Assembly: GCF_000577615.1 (NCBI RefSeq)
Contig: NZ_CBXX010000036.1
Location: 1 to 64,000 of the forward strand
Direction: 5' to 3'
Origin: Herbaspirillum sp. RV1423
GTDB taxonomy: Bacteria > Pseudomonadota > Gammaproteobacteria > Burkholderiales > Burkholderiaceae_D
Length of the DNA stretch: 64,000 bases
Shown here: piece after piece, positions 17,015 to 25,986 of the stretch
Position numbering within the stretch: the first letter of the stretch is position 1
Layout: the number at the start of each line of letters is the position of its first letter
The notes under the pieces: model-generated
What the model was told of the DNA's origin: nothing
Database searches by the model: none
The model's input: only the letters and a program-made list of their open reading frames with translations
Translations under genes and position numbers: made by a program

Positions 17015-17548
17015 TCATGTTAAGAGCATTGCGGAAGCAGGGCTTGGATCAAGCGGAATGAAATTATCCACGGTCTCTTTTGTGAATTCGAAGCCTCTCG
17101 CGTAATACACTTTCAGGGCGGCAGGATGATCAAGTGTGCAGGTATGCAGCCAGATTTCATTTGCGCCGAATGAGAATCCGTGAGACAGGGCCTTTTCAAG
17201 TGCAATCTTTCCAAGTCCTTTTCCTATGCAATCAGGCTTCAGTCCGAAATTAACTATTTCGATATTCGTGTCATGTTTTTTTAACTCTAAGTAACCGACT
17301 GCTCGGTTGTCGTTGCACAGGAATGTAATGTCGATTCTGGAGTCTTTCAGATAAATATCCCAGTCTTTGGATGTCCATGCCATCCGATAAATATCCCAAT
17401 AATGTTTCCTGCCAACTTCTTTATAGAGAGAAGCACATGCCCCTGGATTGACAGCGGGCACCGTAGTCAGGAGCTTTGTTTGTTCAGGAAATCTAACAGG
17501 CGCGAAGAATTTATCTTTTTCTATTTTTAAATATGTCGTCTTGATCAT
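17015..17548 (-). CDS. GNAT-family N-acetyltransferase
   Basis: A 177-residue acetyltransferase. The acetyl-CoA-binding motif is present in the form PDCIGKGLGKIALEKAL (Q/R-x-x-G-x-G/A pattern), after the beta strand IEIVNFGLKP. The later strand reads EIWLHTCTLDHPAALKVYYARGFEF, the usual end of the domain. The acceptor substrate cannot be told. It is a stand-alone gene converging on the sensor kinase gene. Confidence 0.82.
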   Translation of the reverse strand: MIKTTYLKIEKDKFFAPVRFPEQTKLLTTVPAVNPGACASLYKEVGRKHYWDIYRMAWTSKDWDIYLKDSRIDITFLCNDNRAVGYLELKKHDTNIEIVNFGLKPDCIGKGLGKIALEKALSHGFSFGANEIWLHTCTLDHPAALKVYYARGFEFTKETVDNFIPLDPSPASAMLLT

Positions 17549-17946
17549 TTTTCGCTCTGCGTTTCTTTGAAAATACAGGCATGCGCATGCATGATTTGAT
17601 CTTGAGTGACAGTGATTCGCTGAGGGGTTCCAGTGGTTTGTTGTTAGGCAACAAAAAAGCTGCGAGATGAACTGACCTCAAAGAGTCGGGCATCAAATCC
17701 GACTTTTTTGGTTTTACATGGCGCAATGCAACGCGATCTTCAGGCGACAAGCGGTGAGATGCTATTTGAATGGTGGTGCAGGAACAGCGGAGTAAGGCAG
17801 GAATTTGGTGTTGACCACGGGCCGGTACGCCGATGAGTGCAGAGTTACCGGTGGCACGGCATCTTTGAAGGCCGACGATGGCGGTCTTTTGTTGATTTTT
17901 GTCAGACAGCAGGAACTTGCATCATAGGCATGGGTTTTCTTGTTAA
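17549..17946. other. Intergenic DNA with a terminator, no gene supported
   Basis: About 400 bp between two minus-strand genes. A 79-codon frame within it (17511-17750, minus) overlaps the acetyltransferase start and shows no family features, so I leave it out. The one clear structure is the hairpin at 17684-17709. Confidence 0.45.
17684..17709 (+). terminator. Rho-independent terminator
   Basis: Stem AGTCGG / CCGACT with a 9-nt loop, followed by six T on the plus strand. No plus-strand gene ends nearby, so it may stop transcripts from the sensor-kinase operon or belong to lost DNA. Confidence 0.55.
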
Positions 17947-18723
17947 TTAATTTCCTCCCTTTGGCATTGACGCTATATATTTTTCCAATATCAACTTCAG
18001 CTTTCCCTCCCGACGCATGTTGTCCAATTCAAGGTTCAAACTCTTCAGATATTTGGTGCAAGGACTGGACTTCGTCATTGCGATGAAATTGTCGGATTCA
18101 GAGACATAAGGTTTTAAGGCAATGAACTTGTCATTTTGTCCCGACGCGGTTAAATAAGCCAGGCCGCTGTAATACCCCGTAATCAGGTAATCGATGCGGC
18201 GCAATTCAAGTTTCTTGAAATTCATATAGGCTTTCTGCTCGGACTCGACCTGTAAATTCTTTCGCAAGAATTCATCAAATCCGTTTCCAAACTGGTTTCC
18301 GAGCGTGACGCCGCCCTTTTTTCCGATCAGATCGTTCCATCCGGAGTAACTGAAGTTTCTATCCTTCGCAACAAATACGGCAATAGGATTGGAAAAAAGC
18401 GCGATGCTTGTGAAGGTCAGATACTCGCGCCTTTCAGGTGTGTCTTTAAGAGATGAGATCATGTCTATCTCGCCTTGCTGCGCACTTCTCAATACACGAT
18501 GGAAAGGGCCGACATAGCGAACTTCGTAGGGAGCGCCGAGGGCGCTCAAGGCAGTCGTCGCAATTTCGATACTGGCGCCGGTCAAGTGCTTGCCGTCGTA
18601 CCATTGCAATGGCATATAGTCTGAGTCCGCGGAAATAACGATTTTTCGGCATTCTTTCTCTTGCGAAAAAGCTATCAAAGGGGCTAGTGCAAGGAACAAG
18701 ACACATCGGGTCAAGATTGGCAT
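17947..18723 (-). CDS. Periplasmic solute-binding protein, family 3
   Basis: A 258-residue exported protein of the polar amino-acid binding fold. The signal peptide is MPILTRCVLFLALAPLIAFS. The fold's opening strand appears as IVISADSDYMPLQWYDG, followed by LTGASIEIATTALSAL, and the motif RSAQQGEIDMISSLKDTPERREYLTFT is typical of lobe 1. No permease or ATPase gene is adjacent, so it may act as a stand-alone sensor-type binding protein, as many such orphan proteins do. Copy 2 of the inverted-repeat element ends 27 bp before its start codon, with GTAGGGAG as ribosome site between. Confidence 0.85.
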   Translation of the reverse strand: MPILTRCVLFLALAPLIAFSQEKECRKIVISADSDYMPLQWYDGKHLTGASIEIATTALSALGAPYEVRYVGPFHRVLRSAQQGEIDMISSLKDTPERREYLTFTSIALFSNPIAVFVAKDRNFSYSGWNDLIGKKGGVTLGNQFGNGFDEFLRKNLQVESEQKAYMNFKKLELRRIDYLITGYYSGLAYLTASGQNDKFIALKPYVSESDNFIAMTKSSPCTKYLKSLNLELDNMRREGKLKLILEKYIASMPKGGN

Positions 18724-18750
18724 ACGCGGTCTCCCTACGGATCTTATATG

Positions 18751-18859
18751 GAACTCATTTCATAAATAGGCGTGAGATGCGTTCTCTTCAGAAAGGGCGC
18801 CTTGCACTCCAGCCCAAACAGGACTCGCCCGCACTCACGCCTATTTATGAAATGAGTTC
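18751..18859 (-). repeat. Inverted-repeat element copy 2 (MITE-like or mobile leader)
   Basis: A 109-bp element with perfect 26-bp terminal inverted repeats starting GAACTCATTTCATAAATAGG. It equals the reverse complement of the element at 4509-4683 with about 66 bp removed from the centre: GATGCGTTCT, GCGCCTTGCACT and CCCAAACAGG are shared internal blocks. The dinucleotide TG flanks both ends. Read in the direction of the gene it precedes (minus strand), it has the same orientation as copy 1 has to its gene. A transcript through it would fold into a 26-bp stem just before the ribosome site. Confidence 0.85.
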
Positions 18860-18988
18860 TGGTATTCGTGCCGTACTGTTTTTGTACTATAACTCGAATA
18901 AACCCAGCGGTAGAGCAAGAATGGATAAAACCTGCACGGAGAACTTCCTGACGGCGCAGGTCCAGAAAAACATGGAGAAGCGGCAGCG

Positions 18989-21802
18989 CTAATCAAGTGA
19001 AATGCGCAAGCCCACCACCACCACATGGTTCACCTGGTTGCCATTGGCAAATTGCCCGTCGTAATTGGCGTACCAGCTCCACTTGCGATTGATCTCAGTG
19101 GAAATGCCGATACCGGTCCAGCCGGAATTGCGCGGCAATCCCACTCCTTGCACCGTAAAACTGCTACCCGGCACGCCGGAAAAAGCAGCTCGAAAATCGA
19201 GGTTTCCGCGACTGGCCGCATGTTGCCATGAAGCGTATGCGGAGACTATGCTTTTGCCTGCCGACCAGTTGAAACTGGTATTGCCGCGCACGCCGAGCAA
19301 GCCGGCGGTTTGGTGATAGGACTGGCTGTCGGCCCTCAGGCCGAAGCTGCCGCCCGTTTCGGAAAAACCGCCTCGTTTGAGCCCGTCGTAGCTGATCTGG
19401 ACGAATGGCGTCAATACCACCGCACGGCCAGGCAATGCCAACGTGTAGCCGGCTTCGGTGTAGGCCGAGAACATCCTGTCCGTATGGTCTGCCTGAAGAT
19501 TTTCGATCTCCGCGCCTGCCATCGCAGTGCGCCTGACCGTGGACGAAACCGTTGCAATGCCGGCGCGGCCGGAGAGGTAGGCGCCGGGCTTCAGCCAATC
19601 ATCGGTGCCTGCGTCCGAAAAATCATAGCGACCGTAGACCGATATTCCGGTATTGCGGCTCTTGAAGGTGCCGCCAAAACGATCGAAGTCGGCTTGTCCA
19701 TGCGAATATGACAGCGCCACGCCAATGATGGCCTTGTCGTTGAGCCGGGTATCGACACCGAACTGTCCTCCCTCCGTCGCAGTGTTGGCGCCGGCGTAGC
19801 CGGACTCGGCAAGCTTTCCGGAGGCGCCGAGCGCACTTGCCCACAGACCGGTTCTGATTTGTTGATTCTGTTGCCCAAACTGCCACAAGCGATTCGAAAG
19901 ATCGCGATTGACCGCCTGCGATTGTTGAAAGCTCATTGCTTGTGCCGATGCGTGAATCTGGCCGGACAGACTATCCAGTGCATCGCCCAGCGCGGCGACG
20001 GTCGGGACCCGCTGAAGCGCGGCAACGCTGGTCAGGAACGCTGTATTGGCGCTGCCCGTTTGTCCAGTCGCGACCATCGCATCGGCCGCCATCATGGCCT
20101 GTTCTACGTTGGCGGCGCTGTTGGTTCTGCTGGCGTCGGAAGAAAATGCTTGCGCCGCCACCGAGGTGGAGACGCGTCCGATCGTCAGATCGACTTCTCT
20201 CGCAAAGTAAGTAAGGTTTGCGGTGAGCAAGGGAGGGAACGCTGTGCCGACGGTCTGGAAACTGAGGTCGCCGAAGGTGTTGACGACAGCAGCGCCAGCA
20301 GTTAACAGTTTTTTGGGCACATTGCTGGACTGCGCCGTGACATAGGCAGTGGCATCGGGATTGCCGGCGGGAACCGTCGCGACCAGATGCGAGCCGCCCA
20401 GGCTTGCCGTGCCGCCCACTGTCAGCGTCGAGTTGATATCGTTCGCCAATACGGCGCTTGAGGATGCCGTGTAATTGCCAGAGATCGTCATGCCCGCGCC
20501 GGTATTGCTCAGACGTCCGTTATTGGTGACGTTGCTGCCGACGCGACCGCCGCCGCCGGCAAGGTTGCCGCCAGAATCGATTTGAACTGAGGAGGCGACG
20601 CTGCCGGTGATATTGAGCGTGCCGTTGGAGATTTCGCTGCTGCCGGTATAAGTATTGGTACCGGACAAGGTCAAGGTGCCGGTTCCGCTCTTGATCAATC
20701 CGGCATCGCCGGCGATGGCATTGCTGAAGGTGGACGATACCGTGTCGAAGTTGACGTTTACGTTACTGCCGAGCGCCAGGCTTTGCGAAAATAACGCGGG
20801 GCCGTTGACCGCTTTGCTGGCGTTGAGCAGACCCCAACCGTAGGTTGCTGTATCGTTCATGCTGGTTGCAGTGGACAGTATGGTCTGCCGAAGCAGGTCG
20901 GCATTCATCCAGGGATAGACTTGCTGTACGAGCGCGACCGCGCCGGTCACGGCGGGGGCCGCGAACGATGTGCCATACACGCGCCGGCCGGCGGTCGGCG
21001 AGACAAAGTCGCCCGGCGCCGCGAGGCACCAGTTGGCTGCGACGCCGCAACGATTGGCGTAACTGGAAATCACTCCGGGTGTCGTATCCGCACTGGAATA
21101 ACCTTCCGCACCGCCGGCCGCGTTGACCGCCGTCACGGCGATCCAGCCCTTTTGCAGATCGGGATAAAGCGCCGGCAAGCCGGCTGTCAATGAGGGCTGT
21201 GTACTGGATTGATTGCCGGTGGCCCAGATAAATAAGCCGCCGCCTGCGACGAATGATTGATAAATATTGTAATAAGTGACGGCATTGACAGGGGCTGCAA
21301 TTGAACCGGTTTGAAGGGATTGGTTGAAGATTCTTATTCCGTTGTTGAACAGACGGTTGTAAATGCTTGTATTCAGCGCGATCAAGCCAGTGTTTGTGTC
21401 TGCGGCAATGCCCTGGATCTGGACTGCCGGAGCTACGCCCGTATTGGTCCCGCCCAGCGCTTCGGCAACCTCGGTGCCGTGCGGATCGCCGGTGCCGTTC
21501 CCTCCAAGGAAGCCGCTGGTGGTGGACGTGGTATATACGCTTTTGGTGATGCGTCCCGCAAGTTCTGGGGCTGATACATCGAAGTCGGTGTCGACCACGC
21601 CGACGGTTACGCCGGCCCCGGTGATACCACGGGCATGTGCGTTGGCGGCATTGGCAGGATCGCTTGGATTGAGGAAACCTACGGGGGAGGGACTTGTGCC
21701 GCCGGGATTTTGCATGCCACCTCCGCCACACGCGGCAAGTGTGACCGATACGATCAACGATGCAACCGACAATGAAATGTAGGATGCATGTTTATTGCTC
21801 AT
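18989..21802 (-). CDS. Lipoprotein-type subtilase autotransporter
   Basis: A 937-residue type V secreted protease. The signal ends in a lipobox, VTLAAC (Cys about 25), followed by GGGG, so the N-terminus is probably lipidated, as in NalP of Neisseria. The S8 catalytic triad is visible: Asp in VGVVDTDFD (about 72), His in GDPHGTEVAEAL (about 107) and Ser in YGTSFAAPAVTG (about 280). A passenger-associated repeat (GTLTLSGTNTYTGSSEISNG) follows at about 375-400. The C-terminal 280 residues form the beta-barrel. The last residues are VGLRISLD, not the usual terminal aromatic. GGAGA stands before the ATG. Expected role: cleavage of surface or host proteins. Confidence 0.9.
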   Translation of the reverse strand: MSNKHASYISLSVASLIVSVTLAACGGGGMQNPGGTSPSPVGFLNPSDPANAANAHARGITGAGVTVGVVDTDFDVSAPELAGRITKSVYTTSTTSGFLGGNGTGDPHGTEVAEALGGTNTGVAPAVQIQGIAADTNTGLIALNTSIYNRLFNNGIRIFNQSLQTGSIAAPVNAVTYYNIYQSFVAGGGLFIWATGNQSSTQPSLTAGLPALYPDLQKGWIAVTAVNAAGGAEGYSSADTTPGVISSYANRCGVAANWCLAAPGDFVSPTAGRRVYGTSFAAPAVTGAVALVQQVYPWMNADLLRQTILSTATSMNDTATYGWGLLNASKAVNGPALFSQSLALGSNVNVNFDTVSSTFSNAIAGDAGLIKSGTGTLTLSGTNTYTGSSEISNGTLNITGSVASSVQIDSGGNLAGGGGRVGSNVTNNGRLSNTGAGMTISGNYTASSSAVLANDINSTLTVGGTASLGGSHLVATVPAGNPDATAYVTAQSSNVPKKLLTAGAAVVNTFGDLSFQTVGTAFPPLLTANLTYFAREVDLTIGRVSTSVAAQAFSSDASRTNSAANVEQAMMAADAMVATGQTGSANTAFLTSVAALQRVPTVAALGDALDSLSGQIHASAQAMSFQQSQAVNRDLSNRLWQFGQQNQQIRTGLWASALGASGKLAESGYAGANTATEGGQFGVDTRLNDKAIIGVALSYSHGQADFDRFGGTFKSRNTGISVYGRYDFSDAGTDDWLKPGAYLSGRAGIATVSSTVRRTAMAGAEIENLQADHTDRMFSAYTEAGYTLALPGRAVVLTPFVQISYDGLKRGGFSETGGSFGLRADSQSYHQTAGLLGVRGNTSFNWSAGKSIVSAYASWQHAASRGNLDFRAAFSGVPGSSFTVQGVGLPRNSGWTGIGISTEINRKWSWYANYDGQFANGNQVNHVVVVGLRISLD

Positions 21803-22158
21803 TTAGAATCTCCGCGATTTACGTGGACGAAAAATCTTCACGTACATGCCGGTGTCCGATTTTCGTGGAAAGGAGTGGCCTATAACTTGACGGCGCAGTG
21901 ATTGCGCCATCGCCAATGGACCGCATTCCAGGATCGTGGGGCTTAACTACGCGGTAATTCCGAGGTTCGCTGGATGGGTAAATGATAGGTGGACAGGCGA
22001 TCACGATTGCGACAAAACCCTGTCCAAATCCGATAACAATGGATAGCGCTTTTGGACAGGAATGGCGGAATTCGACAATCTCCCGATTTCGCTCCGTAGG
22101 GCGGTAACGATTTATCGAGACTTGGGATTTTTATTCCTGCGCTTGGAATGGCCGTTAT
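21803..22158. other. Upstream region of the autotransporter gene
   Basis: About 355 bp containing the presumed promoter of the autotransporter gene and, toward its right end, DNA belonging to the Rep remnant. No gene is supported in it. Confidence 0.45.
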
Positions 22159-22266
22159 ATGGCTCGCAAGGTGGTTTTTCCTGACGGCCAGATGGCGGTA
22201 GTCGTTTGCCGCGAAGAACACTTCATCGGTCCGGCATGCACGGGTAATAAACGTGCCAAGCGCGGG
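22159..22266 (+). pseudogene. 5' remnant of a rolling-circle Rep gene
   Basis: Thirty-six codons resembling the N-terminus of the intact Rep gene at 61660-62445: the stretch MAVVVCREEHFIGPACTG followed by KRAKRG aligns with MEVTVYCEKHFIGPAPTG and KRTKRG. The frame then runs into unrelated DNA leading to an IS3 fragment, so everything with catalytic residues is gone. Confidence 0.7.
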
Positions 22267-22335
22267 GGCATCTTGGGTATCCTCCGGCAGCGTGGACACA
22301 TTCGATAGGTGTGATGTCCCTATCGGAGGTATTTG

Positions 22336-22437
22336 ATGTCAAAGCAACGTCGGATTTTTTCGGAAGAATTCAAACAAGAAGCAGTTAAGCTGACGCGCCA
22401 GCCGGATGCAAGCAAGGCGGCCATCGCCAGAGGATGG
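22336..22437 (+). pseudogene. IS3-family transposase OrfA, 5' remnant
   Basis: The first 34 codons of an OrfA-type transposase: MSKQRRIFSEEFKQEAVKL then TRQPDASKAAIARGW, the start of the helix-turn-helix that binds IS ends. Homology breaks off at about 22437 and no OrfB follows. The sequence from about 22292 (GTGGACACATTCG) to the ATG is probably the left end of the IS. It directly follows the Rep remnant, so one event may have cut both. Confidence 0.75.
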
Positions 22438-22529
22438 CGCCTCGCTCACCATTTTTTCCGGTTCCCTGCCAAAATTCCAGAAACCCTGGCTGCCGCTTGT
22501 CTTGTTTGGTAGGAGAAGAGCGTTGACTA

Positions 22530-23180
22530 TTAAATACCTTTTGCAAGATAACGTTCTAGTATCCGCGAGGAGTAAGTCATCGGAAAACAAATGGCGAAGT
22601 AAATTACCGCCACGCTCATATAAATCGGAAACGGTTCGAATGTGACGTTGTTGAGCATGGCGCCAGTGCGGCTTAGCTCGACAAATCCGATGATCGATGT
22701 GAGCGACGTGTTTTTCACCACCTGCACCAGAAAACCTACGGTCGGCGGCGTGGCGATACGCGCTGCCTGCGGCATGATCACATGCTGAAACTGCTGGCGT
22801 GCGGTCAGTCCGAGACTGGCGGCTGCAGCCCATTGGCCGCGTGAGACGGCCTGGATGCTGCCAGACCAGATATCGGCCAGGAACGCGCTGGTGTATGCAA
22901 TCAGGATCACTACTGCGGCGATCCAGGCGGTGACGTGTATCCCCAATAGCGGCAGGCCAAAAAATCCCATGAATAGCAGGATCAGCAAGGGCGAGCCTTG
23001 CAGCAGCTTGATCCAGGTATCGACCAGCAGTCTTAGCCAGCGCTGCGAACTGAGGCGCGCCAGCAGCAAGGCGACCGCCACGATACCGCCGCCGATGAAG
23101 GCCACCAGCGACAGGACCACGGTCCAGCGCGCCGCCAGCAGCAGATTGCTGAAGATATCCCAGAATGAAAACTCACTCAT
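22530..23180 (-). CDS. Polar amino-acid ABC transporter permease 2
   Basis: A 216-residue inner-membrane permease of the His/Glu/Gln type, with about five helices. The ATPase-docking EAA loop is present as AAAASLGLTARQQFQHVIMPQAAR. Its ATG overlaps the stop of the other permease gene (ATGA), so the two are made together as a heterodimeric channel. It is the last gene of the operon reading ATPase, binding protein, permease 1, permease 2. The Rep and IS3 remnants lie just beyond its end. Confidence 0.9.
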   Translation of the reverse strand: MSEFSFWDIFSNLLLAARWTVVLSLVAFIGGGIVAVALLLARLSSQRWLRLLVDTWIKLLQGSPLLILLFMGFFGLPLLGIHVTAWIAAVVILIAYTSAFLADIWSGSIQAVSRGQWAAAASLGLTARQQFQHVIMPQAARIATPPTVGFLVQVVKNTSLTSIIGFVELSRTGAMLNNVTFEPFPIYMSVAVIYFAICFPMTYSSRILERYLAKGI

Positions 23181-23842
23181 GCCTTGCTTCCTTTTAACGA
23201 CTTTCTGGCAATGCGATCAAGCATCTGCGTAACCAAGAATGACAGCGCCAGATAAATTGCTGCAGTCAGCATATAAACTTCAAAAGCCCGAAAAGTGCGG
23301 CCCTGGATAAAATTCGCTTCATAAGTCAGGTCTCGCACCGAAATCTGCGAGATCACTGCAGAGGCCAGCATCATGAGCAGAATCTGGCTCTTGAGCGCTG
23401 GATAGACCTTGGCGATTGCTTGTGGCAGGACCACGTGCAAAAAGGTCTGGCGCCCCGATAACCCAAGCGCCAGCCCGGCCCGCATTTGATTGGCAGAGAC
23501 CGCGATCACCCCGGCCCGCAGAATCTCGCTGGCATACGCGGCGATATTGATGGCCATCGCCAAGAATGCCGCCCACCATTCACTGATCTGGATTCCCAGC
23601 AACGGGAAACCGAAAAAAATCACGAACATCTGGATCAGAAACGGCGTATTGCGGATCACCTCGACATAGCTAGCGACGAATGCCCGTATCCATTTGCCGC
23701 CGCTGGTTGCCAGACGGGCGCCGGCCAGCCCCAGTGCGATACCGCAGGCGCTGGAGACGGCCGTGAGCCAGAGAGTCATGCCGGCGCCGCGCAAGAACAG
23801 GCTGGCATACTCTTCCAGCGCGGAAAAATCCATCACATACAT
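23177..23842 (-). CDS. Polar amino-acid ABC transporter permease 1
   Basis: A 221-residue permease with about five helices and the EAA loop MRAGLALGLSGRQTFLHVVLPQAI. I set the start at 23842 (MYVMDFSALEEY), 7 bp after the binding-protein stop; an upstream ATG at 23878 would overlap the previous gene. The substrate is likely an amino acid or close analogue. Position next to GntR regulators and the carbamoyl-amidohydrolase/aminotransferase genes suggests uptake of the nitrogen compound degraded by that cluster. Confidence 0.88.
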   Translation of the reverse strand: MYVMDFSALEEYASLFLRGAGMTLWLTAVSSACGIALGLAGARLATSGGKWIRAFVASYVEVIRNTPFLIQMFVIFFGFPLLGIQISEWWAAFLAMAINIAAYASEILRAGVIAVSANQMRAGLALGLSGRQTFLHVVLPQAIAKVYPALKSQILLMMLASAVISQISVRDLTYEANFIQGRTFRAFEVYMLTAAIYLALSFLVTQMLDRIARKSLKGSKA

Positions 23843-23849
23843 GTCAGTC

Positions 23850-24665
23850 TCACAGGGAGCCAGGGAGCGGACCGCCAAGCCATTTCAAAGAAATGCCGTT
23901 GAGCGTGCCGTCTTTGAGCGCCTGTCCGACGATCGCATCCAGTTTTTCCTTCAACCGGGTTTCGCCTTTGTTGTAAGCCATGTGCATAGGTGAGTTCATG
24001 AGTTTGAATTTTTCGTCGAGAGCGACCTTGGGATTTGGCGCGCGCAGTTTGCGGGCAACGTCGCCGCCAAGCGAGATCATGTCCACCTGACCGGCGAAAT
24101 AGGCGGAAATGGCGCCGCTCTGATCATCAAAGCGTTTGATGACGGCTTCTGGAGGGGCTACCTTTGCCAGGCTCATGTCTTCATTGGTGCCTCCTGCGGT
24201 GGCGATTCGTTTGCCGGCCAGTCCGGCCGGATCCTTGACTGCCAATGTCGGAGGACCATAGACGGCGATGTAATAGGGCGCATAGGCAGCGCTGAAGTCC
24301 AGAATTTTTTCGCGGGCGGGAGTCTGCCCAACCGACATCAGCATGTCGAGCTTGCGATCTGTCAGGTAAGCGATGCGATTGGCGCCGGTAACCGGAATCA
24401 GTTCGACCTTCACGCCCAGACCCTTGCCCAGAACTTCAGCGAAGTCGACGTCAAAGCCGCGTGGCTTCATGTCAGGGCCAACCGAACCAAACGGCGGGTA
24501 ATCCTGGAACACGCCGATTTTCAATACGCCTTTGTTAGTCACATCTTGCAAGGTGTCGGCCTGCGCGGTCCAGGAATAACCGGCTCCGGCAGCGACCATG
24601 GCCAGACTGGCGGCGCTACGAGCGAGAAACAGACGGCGGCGAGCGGAATTGGATACGGTTTTCAT
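23850..24665 (-). CDS. Amino-acid ABC transporter periplasmic binding protein
   Basis: A 271-residue family 3 solute-binding protein. An export signal (RRRLFLARSAASLAMVAAGAGYSWTAQA contains a twin Arg and ends AQA) is followed by the lobe-1 strand LKIGVFQDYPPFGSVGPD and the block GFDVDFAEVLGKGLGVKVELIPV. The helix TDRKLDMLMSVGQTPAREKILDFS is typical. It delivers the substrate to the permease pair encoded downstream. It sits second in the operon, 67 bp after the ATPase gene. Confidence 0.9.
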   Translation of the reverse strand: MKTVSNSARRRLFLARSAASLAMVAAGAGYSWTAQADTLQDVTNKGVLKIGVFQDYPPFGSVGPDMKPRGFDVDFAEVLGKGLGVKVELIPVTGANRIAYLTDRKLDMLMSVGQTPAREKILDFSAAYAPYYIAVYGPPTLAVKDPAGLAGKRIATAGGTNEDMSLAKVAPPEAVIKRFDDQSGAISAYFAGQVDMISLGGDVARKLRAPNPKVALDEKFKLMNSPMHMAYNKGETRLKEKLDAIVGQALKDGTLNGISLKWLGGPLPGSL

Positions 24666-24732
24666 AAGAGGTCCTGTTCAAATAAGAGAGGTGAAATAAG
24701 AACGACGGTTAAGACGATGCTTGATGCAAAAT

Positions 24733-25464
24733 TCAGTGCAGGATCTGTTGCAGGAAATTTCGGGCGCGGTTGGTTTGTGGCGCACTGAAAAAATCCTGAG
24801 TAGAGCGGTCTTCGACAATGGAGCCGCGATCCATGAATACGACACGGTCTGAAACCCGCCGCGCGAAGCCCATTTCATGCGTCACGCAGACCATTGTCAT
24901 ATGCTCGTTGGCCAGTTCGGTCATGACTTCCAGCACTTCGTTGACCATTTCAGGATCGAGCGCGGAGGTTGGTTCATCAAACAGCATGACGACCGGATTC
25001 ATGCACAAGGCCCGCGCGATCGCCACCCGTTGTTGCTGACCGCCGGAAAGCTGCACCGGATATTTGTCTGCCTGAGTCCGCAGTCTTACCCGGTCCAGCA
25101 AAGCCAGCGCATTGCTGGCGGCGTCGATGCGATTGCGGCCCAAAACCTTGATTTGCGCCAGTGTCAGATTTTCGAGCACAGTCAGGTGTGGAAACAGCTC
25201 GAAATGCTGGAATACCATCCCGACGCGCGCACGCAGACTGCACAGGGTCTTCGCATCCTGTACTACCGGCGCGCCATCGACCGTGATGCGACCTTGCTGA
25301 TGCGGCTCCAGACCATTGATGGTCTTGATCAGCGTTGATTTCCCGGACCCGGACGGGCCGCAGACGACCACCACTTCGCCCTTGTTGATGTCGAGCGAAC
25401 AAGCGTCAAGGACCTGAAAGGCGCCGTACCATTTGGAAACATTTTGTAGTGAGAGCATGTGCAT
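24733..25464 (-). CDS. Amino-acid ABC transporter ATPase
   Basis: A 243-residue ABC ATPase, first gene of the uptake operon. Walker A reads GPSGSGKST, the Q-loop [12 protein letters not shown], the signature [15 protein letters not shown], Walker [15 protein letters not shown] and the switch His lies in [11 protein letters not shown]. It is the standard size of polar amino-acid import ATPases. I prefer the start at 25464 (MHMLSL); the frame is open to 25515 but the extra residues do not fit the family. A TGGTAAGGCCA box lies 53 bp upstream of this start, so it is likely controlled by the neighbouring GntR proteins. Confidence 0.92.
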   Translation of the reverse strand: MHMLSLQNVSKWYGAFQVLDACSLDINKGEVVVVCGPSGSGKSTLIKTINGLEPHQQGRITVDGAPVVQDAKTLCSLRARVGMVFQHFELFPHLTVLENLTLAQIKVLGRNRIDAASNALALLDRVRLRTQADKYPVQLSGGQQQRVAIARALCMNPVVMLFDEPTSALDPEMVNEVLEVMTELANEHMTMVCVTHEMGFARRVSDRVVFMDRGSIVEDRSTQDFFSAPQTNRARNFLQQILH

Positions 25465-25516
25465 TCTTTTCTTGAGTCTGAAACAATAGCTTGGTGCTTC
25501 CAAGTAGATTGTCATG

Positions 25517-25527
25517 TGGTAAGGCCA
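25517..25527. promoter_or_regulatory. GntR-type operator box 1 (ABC operon)
   Basis: The sequence is TGGTAAGGCCA, inside the longer palindrome GTGGTAAGGCCAC. It lies 53 bp upstream of the ABC ATPase start. FadR/FCD-type GntR proteins recognise TGGT-N3-ACCA-like sites. Boxes 1-3 share a 520-bp gene-free region (25465-25986) between the ABC operon and the divergent regulator gene. Confidence 0.65.
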
Positions 25528-25769
25528 CCTTGCTACCTATGTTGATGAGCAATCTCCATGCCAGCGTATTTTCTTTAACTTACTGCCGTTTTTACAGGTA
25601 AATCGGGTAATGCAGCACCAAAAATGCCCATGTATAGGCAAAAGAGACCGGTTTGTGCATTGTTTTTGTGCGGATTTCGATTCTGCTGGCTAAAGAATAT
25701 TTGCCGGTTTGTTAGTTCGTGTCTCCGTTTTTTTCTGACTATTTATTTAATTCAGCACCACTGATCAGG

Positions 25770-25780
25770 TGGTCAGGCCA
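25770..25780. promoter_or_regulatory. GntR-type operator box 2
   Basis: The sequence is TGGTCAGGCCA in the context ATCAGGTGGTCAGGCCAGAAATA. It matches box 4 with one base different across 20 bp. It lies in the divergent region between the ABC operon and the first gntR gene. Confidence 0.6.
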
Positions 25781-25908
25781 GAAATATACGCTGGCTGGCC
25801 CATCAGTCAAGCTGCGTTGCAGCACGACACGTCTTTTCAGCCGTTTTACGCTATAAGATGTGATTTTCGGGAAGATGCTTGACAGCTTCTATTGCTAAGG
25901 TATATTAA

Positions 25909-25919
25909 TGGCCTTACCA
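25909..25919. promoter_or_regulatory. GntR-type operator box 3 (first gntR gene)
   Basis: The sequence is TGGCCTTACCA, the reverse complement of the box 1 core. It follows a TATATTAA stretch and lies 68 bp before the first GntR start, consistent with autorepression. Confidence 0.62.
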
Positions 25920-25986
25920 GTTGCTTGAATCATCAGATCCTTCCCGCCGCTTCAAGGGCCGCTTGATCTGTCTCTGCCTTTGCTCA

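Noticed and set aside
17511-17750. A 79-codon minus-strand gene
   Set aside because: It overlaps the acetyltransferase start, has no ribosome site I trust and no recognisable sequence.
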